From the NCBI RefSeq assembly GCF_000725885.1, contig NZ_JODR01000015.1:102390-166389 (forward strand): DNA of 64,000 bases, read 5' to 3'. How positions within the stretch are numbered: position 1 is the stretch's first letter; each line of letters opens with the position of its first letter. The notes beneath the pieces are model-generated. The model saw nothing but the letters and a program-made list of their open reading frames with translations, was not told the DNA's origin and ran no database searches. The translations under genes were made by a program, and so were the position numbers. This stretch comes from Streptomyces albus subsp. albus. GTDB lineage: Bacteria; Actinomycetota; Actinomycetes; Streptomycetales; Streptomycetaceae. This document shows positions 54,568 through 63,434 of the stretch, in pieces.

Positions 54568-55977
54568 ATGCCGATGGACGAGGGGATGAGAGCCGGCCGC
54601 CGGGCCACCGCCCGGGGGCCCGGCCGCCCCGGCCCGCGCCGCTTCCTGATCCTCGCGCCGGCCGTCGCCCTGCTGGCGGCGCTGGTCACGGCCTGCGGCG
54701 CGCTGACCCCGGGGAGCGCCGCCGATCCGGGCCGGCCCCGCACCGTCCCGTCGTCCACCGCCGTGCCCGACGAGGACATCACCTTGAAGCTCACCTTCGC
54801 CGACGCCCCGGCGATGGTGGACGCACTGGTCGCGGCGTTCCACAGAAAGCATCCGCGCATCACGATCGAGCCGCGCTACACCCAGTTCGCCGACTACGTG
54901 AAGAGCATCAAGCTCACCATGGCATCGGACAACGCGCCCGATCTGGCGCAGTACGCCGTCGGGATGGACGACATCGCCGCGCGCGGCGACATCCTCGAGC
55001 TGGCCCCCTACCGCGACGCCTACCGCTGGCGCGCGAAGCTCCCCGCCTCCGCCCTCGACCAGCTGTCCGGGTCCCGGCTCACGGGCCCCGGACGGGGTGC
55101 GGCCGGCAAGCGGCTGTACGGCGTTCCGGCCGGCCTGTCGATGACGGGGATCTACTACGACAAGGAGCTGGCGCGCCGCGCGGGCATCACCCGGCCGCCG
55201 CGCACCCTGGCCGAGTTCGAGCGGCAGCTCGCCGCGGTGAAACGTGCGGGGATGACACCGCTGGGCGTGGGCGCGCTCGACTCCGGCGGGCTGCACCTGT
55301 GGGCGGCGCTGCTCAACAACGCGATGCCGCCCGCGGAGTACCGGCGGTGGATCAAGGGCGAGAGGGGCGCCACCATCGAGACGGCCCGGGCGCTCGCGGC
55401 CACCAGGAAGCTGGCGGAGTGGAGCCGCAAGGGCTACTTCGACGACTCGGCCATCGGGACCACCCAGAACGACTCGACGGGGCAGTTCGTGCGCGGCCGG
55501 AGCGTCTTCCTGGTCAACGGCAACTGGGCGGCGGGCCAGTTGGCGCAGGCCATGGGGAAGAAGGCAGGGTTCTTCCTGATGCCGGGGGCCCGCCCGGGGG
55601 CCCGCGCCGTCTCCTCGGGCTTCAGCGTCTCCTACGCGGTCTCCTCGCGCACCGCGCATCCGCAGGCGGCGGGGGCCTTCCTGGACTTCCTCACCTCGGC
55701 GGAGGCGCAGAAGATCGTCAGCGACAACGGTTTCCTGCCCACGGACGAGGACGCCGTCCCCGTGCCCCGGGGGGTGCTGGGCGAGGTGGCGCGGGCGCAC
55801 CGGCGCGTCACCGCCGACGACGGGATGAACCACTTCCCCGACTTCGCGGCGCCCGCGATGCTCGATCCGCTGCGCGCGGGGGTGCAGAAGCTGATGGCGG
55901 GCCGCACCACGCCCGAGGCGTTCCTCGGCTCGCTCCAGGACGTGTGGGACGAGCGGTACGGCGGAGGCGGACGGTGA
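54568..55977 (+). CDS. sugar ABC transporter substrate-binding lipoprotein
   Basis: A 469-residue solute-binding protein (CUT1-like). The Arg-rich start leads to a signal and lipobox LVTACG, with Cys at about residue 43, so it is lipid-anchored. The mature part begins ITLKLTFADAPAMVDALV, with DNAPDLAQYAVGMDD and PAGLSMTGIYYDKELARRAG typical of the family. Start ATG at 54568; in-frame ATGs at 54574 and 54586 also exist. First gene of a three-gene import operon; two permease genes follow with overlap. Confidence 0.93.
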   Translation: MPMDEGMRAGRRATARGPGRPGPRRFLILAPAVALLAALVTACGALTPGSAADPGRPRTVPSSTAVPDEDITLKLTFADAPAMVDALVAAFHRKHPRITIEPRYTQFADYVKSIKLTMASDNAPDLAQYAVGMDDIAARGDILELAPYRDAYRWRAKLPASALDQLSGSRLTGPGRGAAGKRLYGVPAGLSMTGIYYDKELARRAGITRPPRTLAEFERQLAAVKRAGMTPLGVGALDSGGLHLWAALLNNAMPPAEYRRWIKGERGATIETARALAATRKLAEWSRKGYFDDSAIGTTQNDSTGQFVRGRSVFLVNGNWAAGQLAQAMGKKAGFFLMPGARPGARAVSSGFSVSYAVSSRTAHPQAAGAFLDFLTSAEAQKIVSDNGFLPTDEDAVPVPRGVLGEVARAHRRVTADDGMNHFPDFAAPAMLDPLRAGVQKLMAGRTTPEAFLGSLQDVWDERYGGGGR

Positions 55978-56891
55978 GCCGCGGGGGGCGCACCGCGCGG
56001 CGGCCCTCCGGGGTGCGCCGGGTGCGGGGCCGCCGGCGGGGCTGGCTGTTCGTCCTGCCCGCGCTGGCCGTCTATCTGACGTTCGCCGTGCTGCCGGCGC
56101 TGCACACCGCCTATCTCTCGCTGTTCGAGTGGGACGGGGTGACGCTGGGCCGCTGGGCGGGCCTGGACAACTACCGCCGGGTCGCCACCGATCCGGCGCT
56201 GCGCGGTTCGGTGGTCAACGCGCTGGTGCTGGTGGTCTTCTTCTCCTTCCTGCCTGTCGTGGCCGGCCTGGTCACGACGGCGCTGCTGGCCCGGCACCGC
56301 CGCAGGGGGATGGCCGTCTGGCGGCTGCTGTTCATGCTGCCGCAGGTGGTGCCGCTGGTGGCGGTGGGTGTGACGTGGCGCTGGCTGTACGGGGACGACG
56401 GGCTCATCAACGAGACGCTGGGCGGTATCGGGCTGGGCGGCTGGGCGCGGGCGTGGCTGGGGGACTTCGACTGGGCGCTGGTCGCGGTGGGCCTGGTGGG
56501 CACCTGGGTGCTCAGCGGGCTGTGCATGATGCTCTTCCTCAGTGGCGTGCACAAGGTCGATCCGCAGCTGTACGAGGCGGCACGGCTGGACGGCGCGGGC
56601 CCGGTGCGGGAGTTCGTCTCGGTGACGCTGCCGCAGCTGCGCGGCGAGCTGGCCGTCGCGCTGACGGTCACCACGGTGGCCGCGCTGGCCGGTTTCGACA
56701 TCGTCTACGTCACCACCGGGGGCGGCCCCGGGGAGGAGACGGCCGTGCCGGGGCTGCTGGTCTACCGGCTGGCGTTCTCCGACGGCAAGGTGGGCCTGGC
56801 CTCGGCGCTGGGCGTGGTGCTGAGCGTGCTGATCCTGGCGGTGGTCTATGTGATCAACCGGCTGGCACGGCCGGAGAGGACGGAGGCATGA
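55974..56891 (+). CDS. sugar ABC transporter permease (MalF-like)
   Basis: A 305-residue inner-membrane permease with six predicted helices. The N-terminal hydrophobic helix is WLFVLPALAVYLTFAVLPAL, and the EAA loop is YEAARLDGAGPVREFVSVTLP, which contacts the ATPase. GTG at 55974 overlaps the binding-protein stop (GTGA) and has GGAGG just upstream. The sugar is unknown. Confidence 0.95.
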   Translation: MSRGGRTARRPSGVRRVRGRRRGWLFVLPALAVYLTFAVLPALHTAYLSLFEWDGVTLGRWAGLDNYRRVATDPALRGSVVNALVLVVFFSFLPVVAGLVTTALLARHRRRGMAVWRLLFMLPQVVPLVAVGVTWRWLYGDDGLINETLGGIGLGGWARAWLGDFDWALVAVGLVGTWVLSGLCMMLFLSGVHKVDPQLYEAARLDGAGPVREFVSVTLPQLRGELAVALTVTTVAALAGFDIVYVTTGGGPGEETAVPGLLVYRLAFSDGKVGLASALGVVLSVLILAVVYVINRLARPERTEA

Positions 56892-57715
56892 GCACGGCGT
56901 CACCGGCGGAGCGCCGGTCGGGGTACGCGCTGCTGACGGTGCTGGCGCTCGCCGTCGTCGTCCCGTTCCTGAACGTCTTCCTGGCGTCCATGCAGCCCTC
57001 GGGAGAGCCCGTGGTGGGCATGGCGTGGCCCGAGCACTGGAGCCTGGACAACTACCGGCAGGCGTGGACGGTCGCGGGGTTCTCCGAGCTGATGCGCTCC
57101 AGTCTGGTGATCGCCGCGGGGGTGGTGCCGGCCACGCTGCTGCTGTCGGGGCTGGCGGGCTACGCGCTGGGCACGCTGCGGCTGCCGGGCGGCGACGGGG
57201 TGGCGGCGCTGTTCGTCGCGGGGCTGACCATCCCGGTGGAACTGATCGTCGTGCCGCTCCACTTCGATCTGCGGAGCGTGGGCCTGACGGACTCCTACCT
57301 GGGCGTGATCCTGGTGGAGATCGCGCTGTTCCTGCCGTTCGGCGTGTTCTGGATGCGGACACACTTCCGGACGGTGCCGCCGTCGCTGGTGGAGGCGGCG
57401 CGGATGGACGGCGCCTCGGCGTGGACGGTCCTGGTCCGGGTGCTGCTGCCGCTGGCCCGGCCCTCGCTGACGACGCTGGGCGTGCTGGTGTTCATGTGGT
57501 CGTGGAACCAGTTCCTGCTGGTGCTGGTGCTCATCCAGGATGCGGCGAAGCGGACGGCGCCGGCGGGGCTCGGGTTCTTCGTGGGGCAGAACAACACGGA
57601 TGTGCCCATGCTGGCGGCCGGCACGATCGTGGTCATGTTGCCCATCACAATCGTGTATCTGGTCTTCCAGCGCAGCTTTGTGGCGGGACTGCTCCAAGGG
57701 GCGTTCAAGGGCTGA
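56888..57715 (+). CDS. sugar ABC transporter permease (MalG-like)
   Basis: A 275-residue permease, the second membrane component. EAA loop: VEAARMDGASAWTVLVRVLLPLA. It shares the MalG-like start YALLTVLALAVVVPFLNVFLASM. The ATG overlaps the MalF-like stop by 4 bp. No ATPase gene follows; in Streptomyces such importers usually share the ATPase MsiK, encoded elsewhere. Confidence 0.95.
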   Translation: MSTASPAERRSGYALLTVLALAVVVPFLNVFLASMQPSGEPVVGMAWPEHWSLDNYRQAWTVAGFSELMRSSLVIAAGVVPATLLLSGLAGYALGTLRLPGGDGVAALFVAGLTIPVELIVVPLHFDLRSVGLTDSYLGVILVEIALFLPFGVFWMRTHFRTVPPSLVEAARMDGASAWTVLVRVLLPLARPSLTTLGVLVFMWSWNQFLLVLVLIQDAAKRTAPAGLGFFVGQNNTDVPMLAAGTIVVMLPITIVYLVFQRSFVAGLLQGAFKG

Positions 57716-57841
57716 ACCGGCCGGTCAAGGGCACTGGAGTACGGATATCGGTCACCGTTTCGAGAATCCGGCTGGCGCATTCCTGTCGTTGCGGCCGAAA
57801 AGCAGAAGCCCTACGCAGAACTCCCGGCATCTCCCTGCCGA

Positions 57842-57863
57842 GTTCACCTGGAGTTCACCGAAC
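57842..57863 (+). promoter_or_regulatory. PHO box (two 11-nt direct repeat units)
   Basis: GTTCACCTGGA at 57842-57852 is followed directly by GTTCACCGAAC at 57853-57863. Two GTTCACC cores spaced 11 nt apart are the known PhoP-binding pattern of Streptomyces. The site lies 74 bp upstream of the start codon at 57937, near the expected -35 position, so PhoP control of this operon is inferred. Confidence 0.65.
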
Positions 57864-57936
57864 ACGCTGTGCAACGAAACATCCTGTGGGTGACGATGAA
57901 GCCCCCAGCGCATGACCGGTGACCGGGAGGAGGAGC

Positions 57937-58311
57937 ATGCGACGCTGTGTGACCGTCGTTCGAACAGCCGTCCACGCGTTCGTCCTGCTTCTCGCTCTGC
58001 TGCTGGCCGCCCAGGGGGCGAGCACGAGCGCCCTGCCGGCTTCGGGTGAACGCGCGCCCGCCGCCGTCCAGTTCAACGCGCTCTCCTCCACCCCCGAGGT
58101 CGAGCACACCGCTGTCGACCTGCACGCGCGCCGCACCGTCCGCTCCCCCGCCGCACCGCCGGCCCCGGGCGAGCGGCCGACATTCGCACGCAGCCACCGG
58201 GCACCCACGCACGCCGCGCACACCAGGCCGCTTCCCCGGACGGGAAGCGCGGGCATGCCGTGGAGCAGAACCGTCGACATGCCCGTACTGCACCAGGTGT
58301 TCCGGCACTGA
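57937..58311 (+). CDS. small secreted or membrane-anchored protein, first gene after the PHO box
   Basis: A 124-residue protein. GGGAGGAGGAGC precedes the ATG at 57937. An N-terminal hydrophobic segment (VHAFVLLLALLLAAQGAST) is a signal peptide or anchor. The rest is Ala/Pro/Arg/His-rich with no recognised domain; it ends with MPVLHQVFRH. It is the first gene of the cassette with carbonic anhydrase and SulP. I recognise no family. Confidence 0.6.
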   Translation: MRRCVTVVRTAVHAFVLLLALLLAAQGASTSALPASGERAPAAVQFNALSSTPEVEHTAVDLHARRTVRSPAAPPAPGERPTFARSHRAPTHAAHTRPLPRTGSAGMPWSRTVDMPVLHQVFRH

Positions 58312-58434
58312 TACCGGCCCCGGCAGCCGCACCTCCCACACCCCGCGGCCCGCCGGCGGGCCCGGCGGCCGGCGATGTGCGCTGCCGTGACGGCATCACT
58401 CACCGAACGCTCACCGAAACGCAAGGTAATCATC

Positions 58435-59055
58435 ATGCGCTCTCTCATCGCTCATGCCCGCGCCTTCCCGGCGCGGATACGTGACCACGCCGACGACCGC
58501 GACAGCTACGGCAGGCTGGCCGAGGGCCAGTCGCCCGAAGCCCTCTTCATCACCTGTTCGGATGCGCGGGTCCAGCCCGCCGTCTTCACCGGGGCCCGCC
58601 CCGGCCAGCTCTTCGAACTGCGGACCGCCGGCAACGCGGTGCCGCCCCACGAGACGGACGGCCGGCCCACCGGCGAATCCGCGACCATCGAGTTCGCGCT
58701 CGGCGTCCTGAATGTGCCCGAGGTCGTGGTGTGCGGGCACTCCCACTGCGGCGCGGTGGGCGCCCGGATCAGGAACGAGGACCTGGCCGCGCTGCCGGCC
58801 GTGCACGGCTGGCTGGACGCCCAGCTGCCGCCGCCCGCTCAGCTGGCGTCCGACGAGTCCGAACGGCACCAGCCCGATGTGGCCGCCGCCGTGCAGCGGC
58901 ACGTGAGGGTGCAGCTCGCGCGGCTGCGCCGCTATCCGTGCGTACGCGAACGGGAGGCGGCCGGGCAGCTCAGGCTGCGCGGCTGGTACTACACCGTGCA
59001 CACCGGCCAGGTACTCGAACTCGACGCGCGCACCGACGCGTTCCTCCCCCTGTGA
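58435..59055 (+). CDS. beta-carbonic anhydrase
   Basis: A 206-residue beta-class carbonic anhydrase. Zinc ligands: CSDARV (Cys, Asp-Arg dyad), and CGHSHCG with His and Cys. Catalyses CO2 hydration to bicarbonate. The gene precedes a SulP transporter by 11 bp, a pairing known from other bacteria, where carbonic anhydrase is even fused to SulP. The ATG at 58435 has only a weak ribosome binding site (AAGGTAA). Confidence 0.93.
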   Translation: MRSLIAHARAFPARIRDHADDRDSYGRLAEGQSPEALFITCSDARVQPAVFTGARPGQLFELRTAGNAVPPHETDGRPTGESATIEFALGVLNVPEVVVCGHSHCGAVGARIRNEDLAALPAVHGWLDAQLPPPAQLASDESERHQPDVAAAVQRHVRVQLARLRRYPCVREREAAGQLRLRGWYYTVHTGQVLELDARTDAFLPL

Positions 59056-59066
59056 GAGGCGGCGTC

Positions 59067-60683
59067 ATGACATCCGACAAGCACGAGAAGTTCCCCGGGC
59101 ACGACAAGAACACCGGGCAGGACGGGAACGGCAAGCACGAGGAGCACGGGAGGCAGGAGGGGAGCGCGGCCGGGACGTCCCCGGCCGCCCGGCTCAATCC
59201 GTTCCGCAGCCGGGGCAGTCTGCGCGCCGACTTCACCGCCTCGCTGGTGGTCTTCCTGGTCGCGCTGCCGCTGTGCGTGGGCATCGCCGTGGCCTCCGGC
59301 GTACCGGCCGAACTGGGCCTGGTCACCGGCATCGTGGGCGGTCTGGTCACCGGTTTCCTGCCCGGCAGCAGCCTCCAGGTGAGCGGCCCCGCGGCCGGCC
59401 TCACGGTGCTGGTGTACGAGGCCGTGGACACCTACGGGCTCAGCGGTCTGGGCGTGCTGGTGCTGGCGGCCGGACTGCTGCAACTGCTCATGGGCGCACT
59501 GCGACTGGGCCGCTGGTTCCGGGCGATCTCCGTCTCGGTCGTCCAGGGCATGCTCGCCGGTATCGGTCTGGTGCTGATCGCCGGTCAGCTGTACGCGCTG
59601 GCCGACGCGGACGCGCCCGGCAGCGGCCCCGGCAAGCTGGCGGGCCTGGGCAACCTGGTGCTGGAGACCGCCGGTGATCCCGGCGCGCTGACGGCGGTCG
59701 GTCTGGGCACGGCCACCGTGCTGGTGCTGCTGCTGTGGCCCAAGTGGCGGGCGGGGGCGCGGGTGCTGCCGGCGCCGCTGGCCGCCGTGCTGCTGGCCAC
59801 CGCCGTGACCGTCGGCTTCGACCTGCCGGTGGCCCGCGTACAGGTGCAGGGCCTGCTGGATGCCGTCCAGCCGCCGGGCCTGGGCGACTTCGGCGGGCTG
59901 GCCTCCCTCGGGATGATCAGCACCGTGCTGGCGTTCACCCTGATCGCCTCCGCCGAATCGCTGTTCAGCGCCGCCGCCGTGGACCGGCTGCACGACGGTC
60001 CGCGCACCCAGTACGACAAGGAGCTGATGGCCCAGGGCGCCGGCAACACGGTGTGCGGCGCACTGGGCGCGCTGCCGATGACGGCCGTGATCGTACGCAG
60101 CTCCGCCAATGTGGCGGCCGGCGCCAGGACCAAGGCGTCCCGGGTGCTGCACGGGGTGTGGCTGCTGCTGTTCACCGCCGCCTTCCCCGCCGCACTGGGC
60201 ATGATCCCGCTGTGCGCGCTGGCCGGTGTGCTGGTGCACGCGGGGTGGAAGCTGATCCCGCTGCGCGAACTGGGGCCGATGTGGCGCGAGCACCGGGCGG
60301 AGGCCGTGGTGCTGGCCGTCACGGCGCTGGCGATCGTACTGACCGACATGTTCCAGGGCGTCCTGCTGGGCCTGCTGCTCGCGGTGGTCAAGACCGCGTG
60401 GGAGACCTCGCACGTGCATGTCGAGACCCACGACCCCGGCGAGGGCCGGCCGCTGGTGGTGACCGTGCTGGGCAACGCCACGTTCCTGCGGCTGCCCAAG
60501 CTCCAGGACCAGTTGGAGGCGCTGCCCGCCGACCGGCCGGTGGAGCTGCGGCTGGAGAAGCTGCGGCACGTGGACCACGCCTGCGGGCTGGCGCTGTCCG
60601 CCTGGGAGGAGCAGCACAACGCGGCAGCGGCGCGTACCGCGTCTGTCCGGGAGGGAAAGGACGCCTCTAGCATGATCGGATGA
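59067..60683 (+). CDS. SulP family inorganic anion transporter
   Basis: A 538-residue transporter. A hydrophilic, His/Lys/Glu-rich N-terminal ~45 residues (HGRQEGSAAG) precede the membrane part starting FTASLVVFLVALPLCVGIAVASGVP and the SulP signature GSSLQVSGPAAGLTVLVYE. About eleven to twelve helices are followed by a C-terminal STAS-like domain (RPLVVTVLGNATFLRLPKLQ). Likely a bicarbonate importer because of the linked carbonic anhydrase; sulfate is possible. Start ATG 59067, 11 bp after the anhydrase stop. Confidence 0.92.
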   Translation: MTSDKHEKFPGHDKNTGQDGNGKHEEHGRQEGSAAGTSPAARLNPFRSRGSLRADFTASLVVFLVALPLCVGIAVASGVPAELGLVTGIVGGLVTGFLPGSSLQVSGPAAGLTVLVYEAVDTYGLSGLGVLVLAAGLLQLLMGALRLGRWFRAISVSVVQGMLAGIGLVLIAGQLYALADADAPGSGPGKLAGLGNLVLETAGDPGALTAVGLGTATVLVLLLWPKWRAGARVLPAPLAAVLLATAVTVGFDLPVARVQVQGLLDAVQPPGLGDFGGLASLGMISTVLAFTLIASAESLFSAAAVDRLHDGPRTQYDKELMAQGAGNTVCGALGALPMTAVIVRSSANVAAGARTKASRVLHGVWLLLFTAAFPAALGMIPLCALAGVLVHAGWKLIPLRELGPMWREHRAEAVVLAVTALAIVLTDMFQGVLLGLLLAVVKTAWETSHVHVETHDPGEGRPLVVTVLGNATFLRLPKLQDQLEALPADRPVELRLEKLRHVDHACGLALSAWEEQHNAAAARTASVREGKDASSMIG

Positions 60684-61462
60684 CACGATTCGAGGGGTAC
60701 GCGGCGCTGGTGACCGGCGCCGGACAGGGCATCGGCGAGGCCGTCGCACGCCGCCTCGCCGGGGAGGGCGCGCGCGTCCTGGTCACCGACCGGGACGCCG
60801 CGCGTGCCGACTCGGTGGCCGCCGCCATCCGTGCGGACGGCGGCGCCGCCGAGGCCCGGACCTGCGACGTGACGGACGCGGCGGCGGTCGAGGCCGCCGT
60901 CGCCCACGCCGGGGAGACGTTCGGCGGTCTCGATGTCCTGGTCAACAACGCCTACGCCTGTCACCGCGACCCCGAGCGCTTCGAGCAGTGGGACGAGGCG
61001 CCCTGGTACGAGGACTTCGAGGTGACCGTGCACGGTGCGGCGCGCTGCGTCCGTGCCGCGCTGCCCCTGCTGGAGGGGGCATCGGGCCGGGGCGCGGTCG
61101 TCAACATCGGTTCCGTCAACGCCGAACGGCACTTCGGCGACCACGCCTACAGCGCCGCCAAGGCCGCCCTGGCCTCCCTCACCCGGACGCTGGCCGTCGA
61201 GTCGGCCCCGCGCGGGATACGCGTCAACCTCGTCGAGCCGGGCACCGTGCGCACCGATGTGTGGCGCAACCGGGCCGCGATGCTGGAGGAGGTCAGCGCC
61301 CACTACCCGCTGGGCCGGGTCGGGGAGCCCGCCGACATCGCGGCGGCCGTCGCCTTCCTGGCGTCCCGCGACGCCGCGTGGATCACCGGCGTCTCACTGC
61401 CGGTGGACGGCGGGCTGCTGGTCTCCAACCTGGCGATGAACCGCACGATGGCTCAAGGCTGA
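60680..61462 (+). CDS. SDR family NAD(P)-dependent oxidoreductase
   Basis: A 260-residue classical SDR: cofactor loop TGAGQGIGEAVAR, NNAYACH in place of NNAG, catalytic Ser in NIGSVNAERHFG and active-site YSAAKAALASL. The C-terminal half has GRVGEPADIAAAVAFLASRDAAWITG. The start codon overlaps the SulP stop by 4 bp (ATGA), so it is co-translated with the transporter, but no functional link is evident. Confidence 0.93.
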   Translation: MTRFEGYAALVTGAGQGIGEAVARRLAGEGARVLVTDRDAARADSVAAAIRADGGAAEARTCDVTDAAAVEAAVAHAGETFGGLDVLVNNAYACHRDPERFEQWDEAPWYEDFEVTVHGAARCVRAALPLLEGASGRGAVVNIGSVNAERHFGDHAYSAAKAALASLTRTLAVESAPRGIRVNLVEPGTVRTDVWRNRAAMLEEVSAHYPLGRVGEPADIAAAVAFLASRDAAWITGVSLPVDGGLLVSNLAMNRTMAQG

Positions 61463-61502
61463 AAGCGCCCCGCCGGGCGGGCGCCTCACGGATACTGACG
61501 CC

Positions 61503-62768
61503 ATGCGCGTTGCGGTGATGACGGCGGGCTCGCGGGGCGACATCGCGCCCTACACCGGGCTCGCGCACGGTCTGGCCCGGGCCGGGCACCGGGTCACGGT
61601 GGCCACCCACGCCTCCTTCGGCCCGCTGGTGACGGCGGCCGGGGTGGAGCTGTGCCCGCTGCCCGTCGATCCGCGGGCCGAGCTGGAGTCCGCACGCGGC
61701 CGGGCCCTGCACGAGTCCACCACCGGCCCCGGCAAGCTGCTGCGGCTGACGAGGATGGCGAGGGAGCTGGTGGGCGGGATGGCGCCACCGCTGGTGGAGC
61801 TCGCCCGGCGCTGCGACCTGCTGCTGCTCTCCAGCTCCCTGGCGCCGCTGGGCAACGCCATCGGGGAGGGGCTCGGGGTGCCGAGCGCGGGCGTCTTCCT
61901 CCAGCCGCTGCACTCCACGGCCGCCTTCAGCCCCTCCGTGCTGGGCGCCCGGTCGTTCGGGCCGGTGGGCAACCGGCTGGCGGGGCGGATGACGAACGAG
62001 GCCGTGGACCGCGTCTTCTCCCAGGCGGTGCGCACCACCGTGCGGGACCTGCTGTCCCTGCCGCCGGCTGCGGCGCGGGCGGCCCGGCACCGGGCGCGTG
62101 AGCGGCGCGGCTGGCCCGTCTGGCACGGGTTCAGCCCGGTGCTGGTGCCCCGGCCCCGGGACTGGCGGCCGGGTCTGGAGGTGTGCGGCTACTGGTGGCC
62201 GTACGATCCGCCGGACGCCCGACTGCCCCGCCACGTCGAGGAGTTCCTGGCGGCGGGGCCGCCCCCGGTGTTCGTCGGGCTGGGCAGCGCCACCGTGCCC
62301 GACGCGGAGGCGACCGGCGCCCTGGTGGTGCGGGCGCTGCGCAAGGCGGGGCTGCGCGGAGTGGTGCAGCGCGGCTGGGCGGGGCTGCACGCCGACGACG
62401 GCCCGGACCTGCTGACCGTCGACGAGGTGCCGCACGCACTGCTGTTCCCGCGGACGGCCGCCGTCGTGCACCACTGCGGCGCGGGCACGACGGGCGCCGG
62501 GCTGCGCGCGGGCGTGCCGGCGGTGCCGGTGCCGGTGCAGTTCGACGCCGGGTTCTGGGCGGCACGGCTGGTCGCCTCGGGCGTGGCACCCGCCGTGGTG
62601 CCGCTGCGCCGGCTGACCGCCGACCGGCTCGCCGCCGCGCTGACGGCCGCCGTACGCGACCCTTCCTACGGGCGGTGCGCCCGCAGGGTGGCGGCGCGGC
62701 TGGACGCGGAGGACGGGACGGCGGCGGTGGTGCGGGCCGTGGAACGTCTCGCGGCGCGGCGCGGCTGA
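61503..62768 (+). CDS. UDP-glycosyltransferase-like protein (GT1/UGT family)
   Basis: A 421-residue GT-B fold enzyme. The N-terminus is MTAGSRGDIAPYTGLAHGLARAGH, typical of sterol-3-beta-glucosyltransferase-like UGTs and macrolide glycosyltransferases. The C-terminal donor-binding motif is HHCGAGTTGAGLRAGVP. It transfers a sugar from a nucleotide donor to an unknown acceptor (sterol-like lipid or natural product). The ATG at 61503 opens the first strand (MRVAVMTAGSRGD). No ribosome binding site or cluster is obvious. Confidence 0.9.
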   Translation: MRVAVMTAGSRGDIAPYTGLAHGLARAGHRVTVATHASFGPLVTAAGVELCPLPVDPRAELESARGRALHESTTGPGKLLRLTRMARELVGGMAPPLVELARRCDLLLLSSSLAPLGNAIGEGLGVPSAGVFLQPLHSTAAFSPSVLGARSFGPVGNRLAGRMTNEAVDRVFSQAVRTTVRDLLSLPPAAARAARHRARERRGWPVWHGFSPVLVPRPRDWRPGLEVCGYWWPYDPPDARLPRHVEEFLAAGPPPVFVGLGSATVPDAEATGALVVRALRKAGLRGVVQRGWAGLHADDGPDLLTVDEVPHALLFPRTAAVVHHCGAGTTGAGLRAGVPAVPVPVQFDAGFWAARLVASGVAPAVVPLRRLTADRLAAALTAAVRDPSYGRCARRVAARLDAEDGTAAVVRAVERLAARRG

Positions 62769-62799
62769 GGGCGGGCGGCCGGGGCGGTCCGGCGGCGGC

Positions 62800-63372
62800 T
62801 CAGCCGGGGTGCGGTACCGGGCCGTCGGGGGCGGGCCCGTCCTCCATCAGCAGCCGTGCATAGGCGGCCATCGACCGCTGGTAGCGGGGCAGATGGGGGG
62901 CGAGGGCCGTCAGCACGAGGGAGACGCCCTCGCGGGCCCGGCCCAGATCGGTGAGCGCGAGGGCGAGGGTGGCGCGTACGGCGTCCTCCAGCGCGGCGAC
63001 CTCGGCGGCCTCGGGTCCTTCCTCGGGAGCGCGGGCGAGTTCCGCCCGGAGCAGGGCGACGGACTCCTGGGGCCGGCCGGTGTTCCGCAGGGAGCTGGCG
63101 AGTTGGACGACGGCCCGCCGGCGGCGCAGCCCGGTCAGTCCGGTGCGCAGCGCCGCGCGGTAGAACCGTACGGCCGCCTCGGGCAGGCCGGTGGAGTCGT
63201 GGGCGCAGCCGCGTTCGAAGTCCGCGACGGCGCTGCCCGCGGGCAGTTCGGCCGCGAGGGCCTCCACCGCCGCGCGGAATCCGTCCTCGCCGCGTTCGGC
63301 CACCAGCGCGTCCATCCGCGACCAGGTGCGCTCCAGCCGCGTCTCCCAGTCGTCACCATCCGGTCGATCCAT
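62800..63372 (-). CDS. TPR-type tetratricopeptide repeat protein
   Basis: A 190-residue helical protein with several TPR-like helix pairs (AVADFERGCAHDSTGLPEAAVRFY, then RTGLTGLRRRRAVVQLASSLRN, then ESVALLRAELARAPEEG and TLALALTDLGRAREGVSLVLTAL). No catalytic motif. Such proteins of Streptomyces are cytosolic adaptors of unknown role. Convergent with the glycosyltransferase and divergent from the GNAT gene. Confidence 0.8.
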   Translation of the reverse strand: MDRPDGDDWETRLERTWSRMDALVAERGEDGFRAAVEALAAELPAGSAVADFERGCAHDSTGLPEAAVRFYRAALRTGLTGLRRRRAVVQLASSLRNTGRPQESVALLRAELARAPEEGPEAAEVAALEDAVRATLALALTDLGRAREGVSLVLTALAPHLPRYQRSMAAYARLLMEDGPAPDGPVPHPG

Positions 63373-63434
63373 GGGAGGAGTCTGCCACGGCCACGACGCT
63401 CACGCGTTCGAATTACCCTGTTAGCGTGTAACCC

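Noticed and set aside
62763..62806. CGGCTGAG / CTCAGCCG inverted repeat between convergent glycosyltransferase and TPR genes
   Set aside because: Only 8 bp with a loop near 28 nt, made mainly of the two stop-codon regions; too weak to call a terminator.
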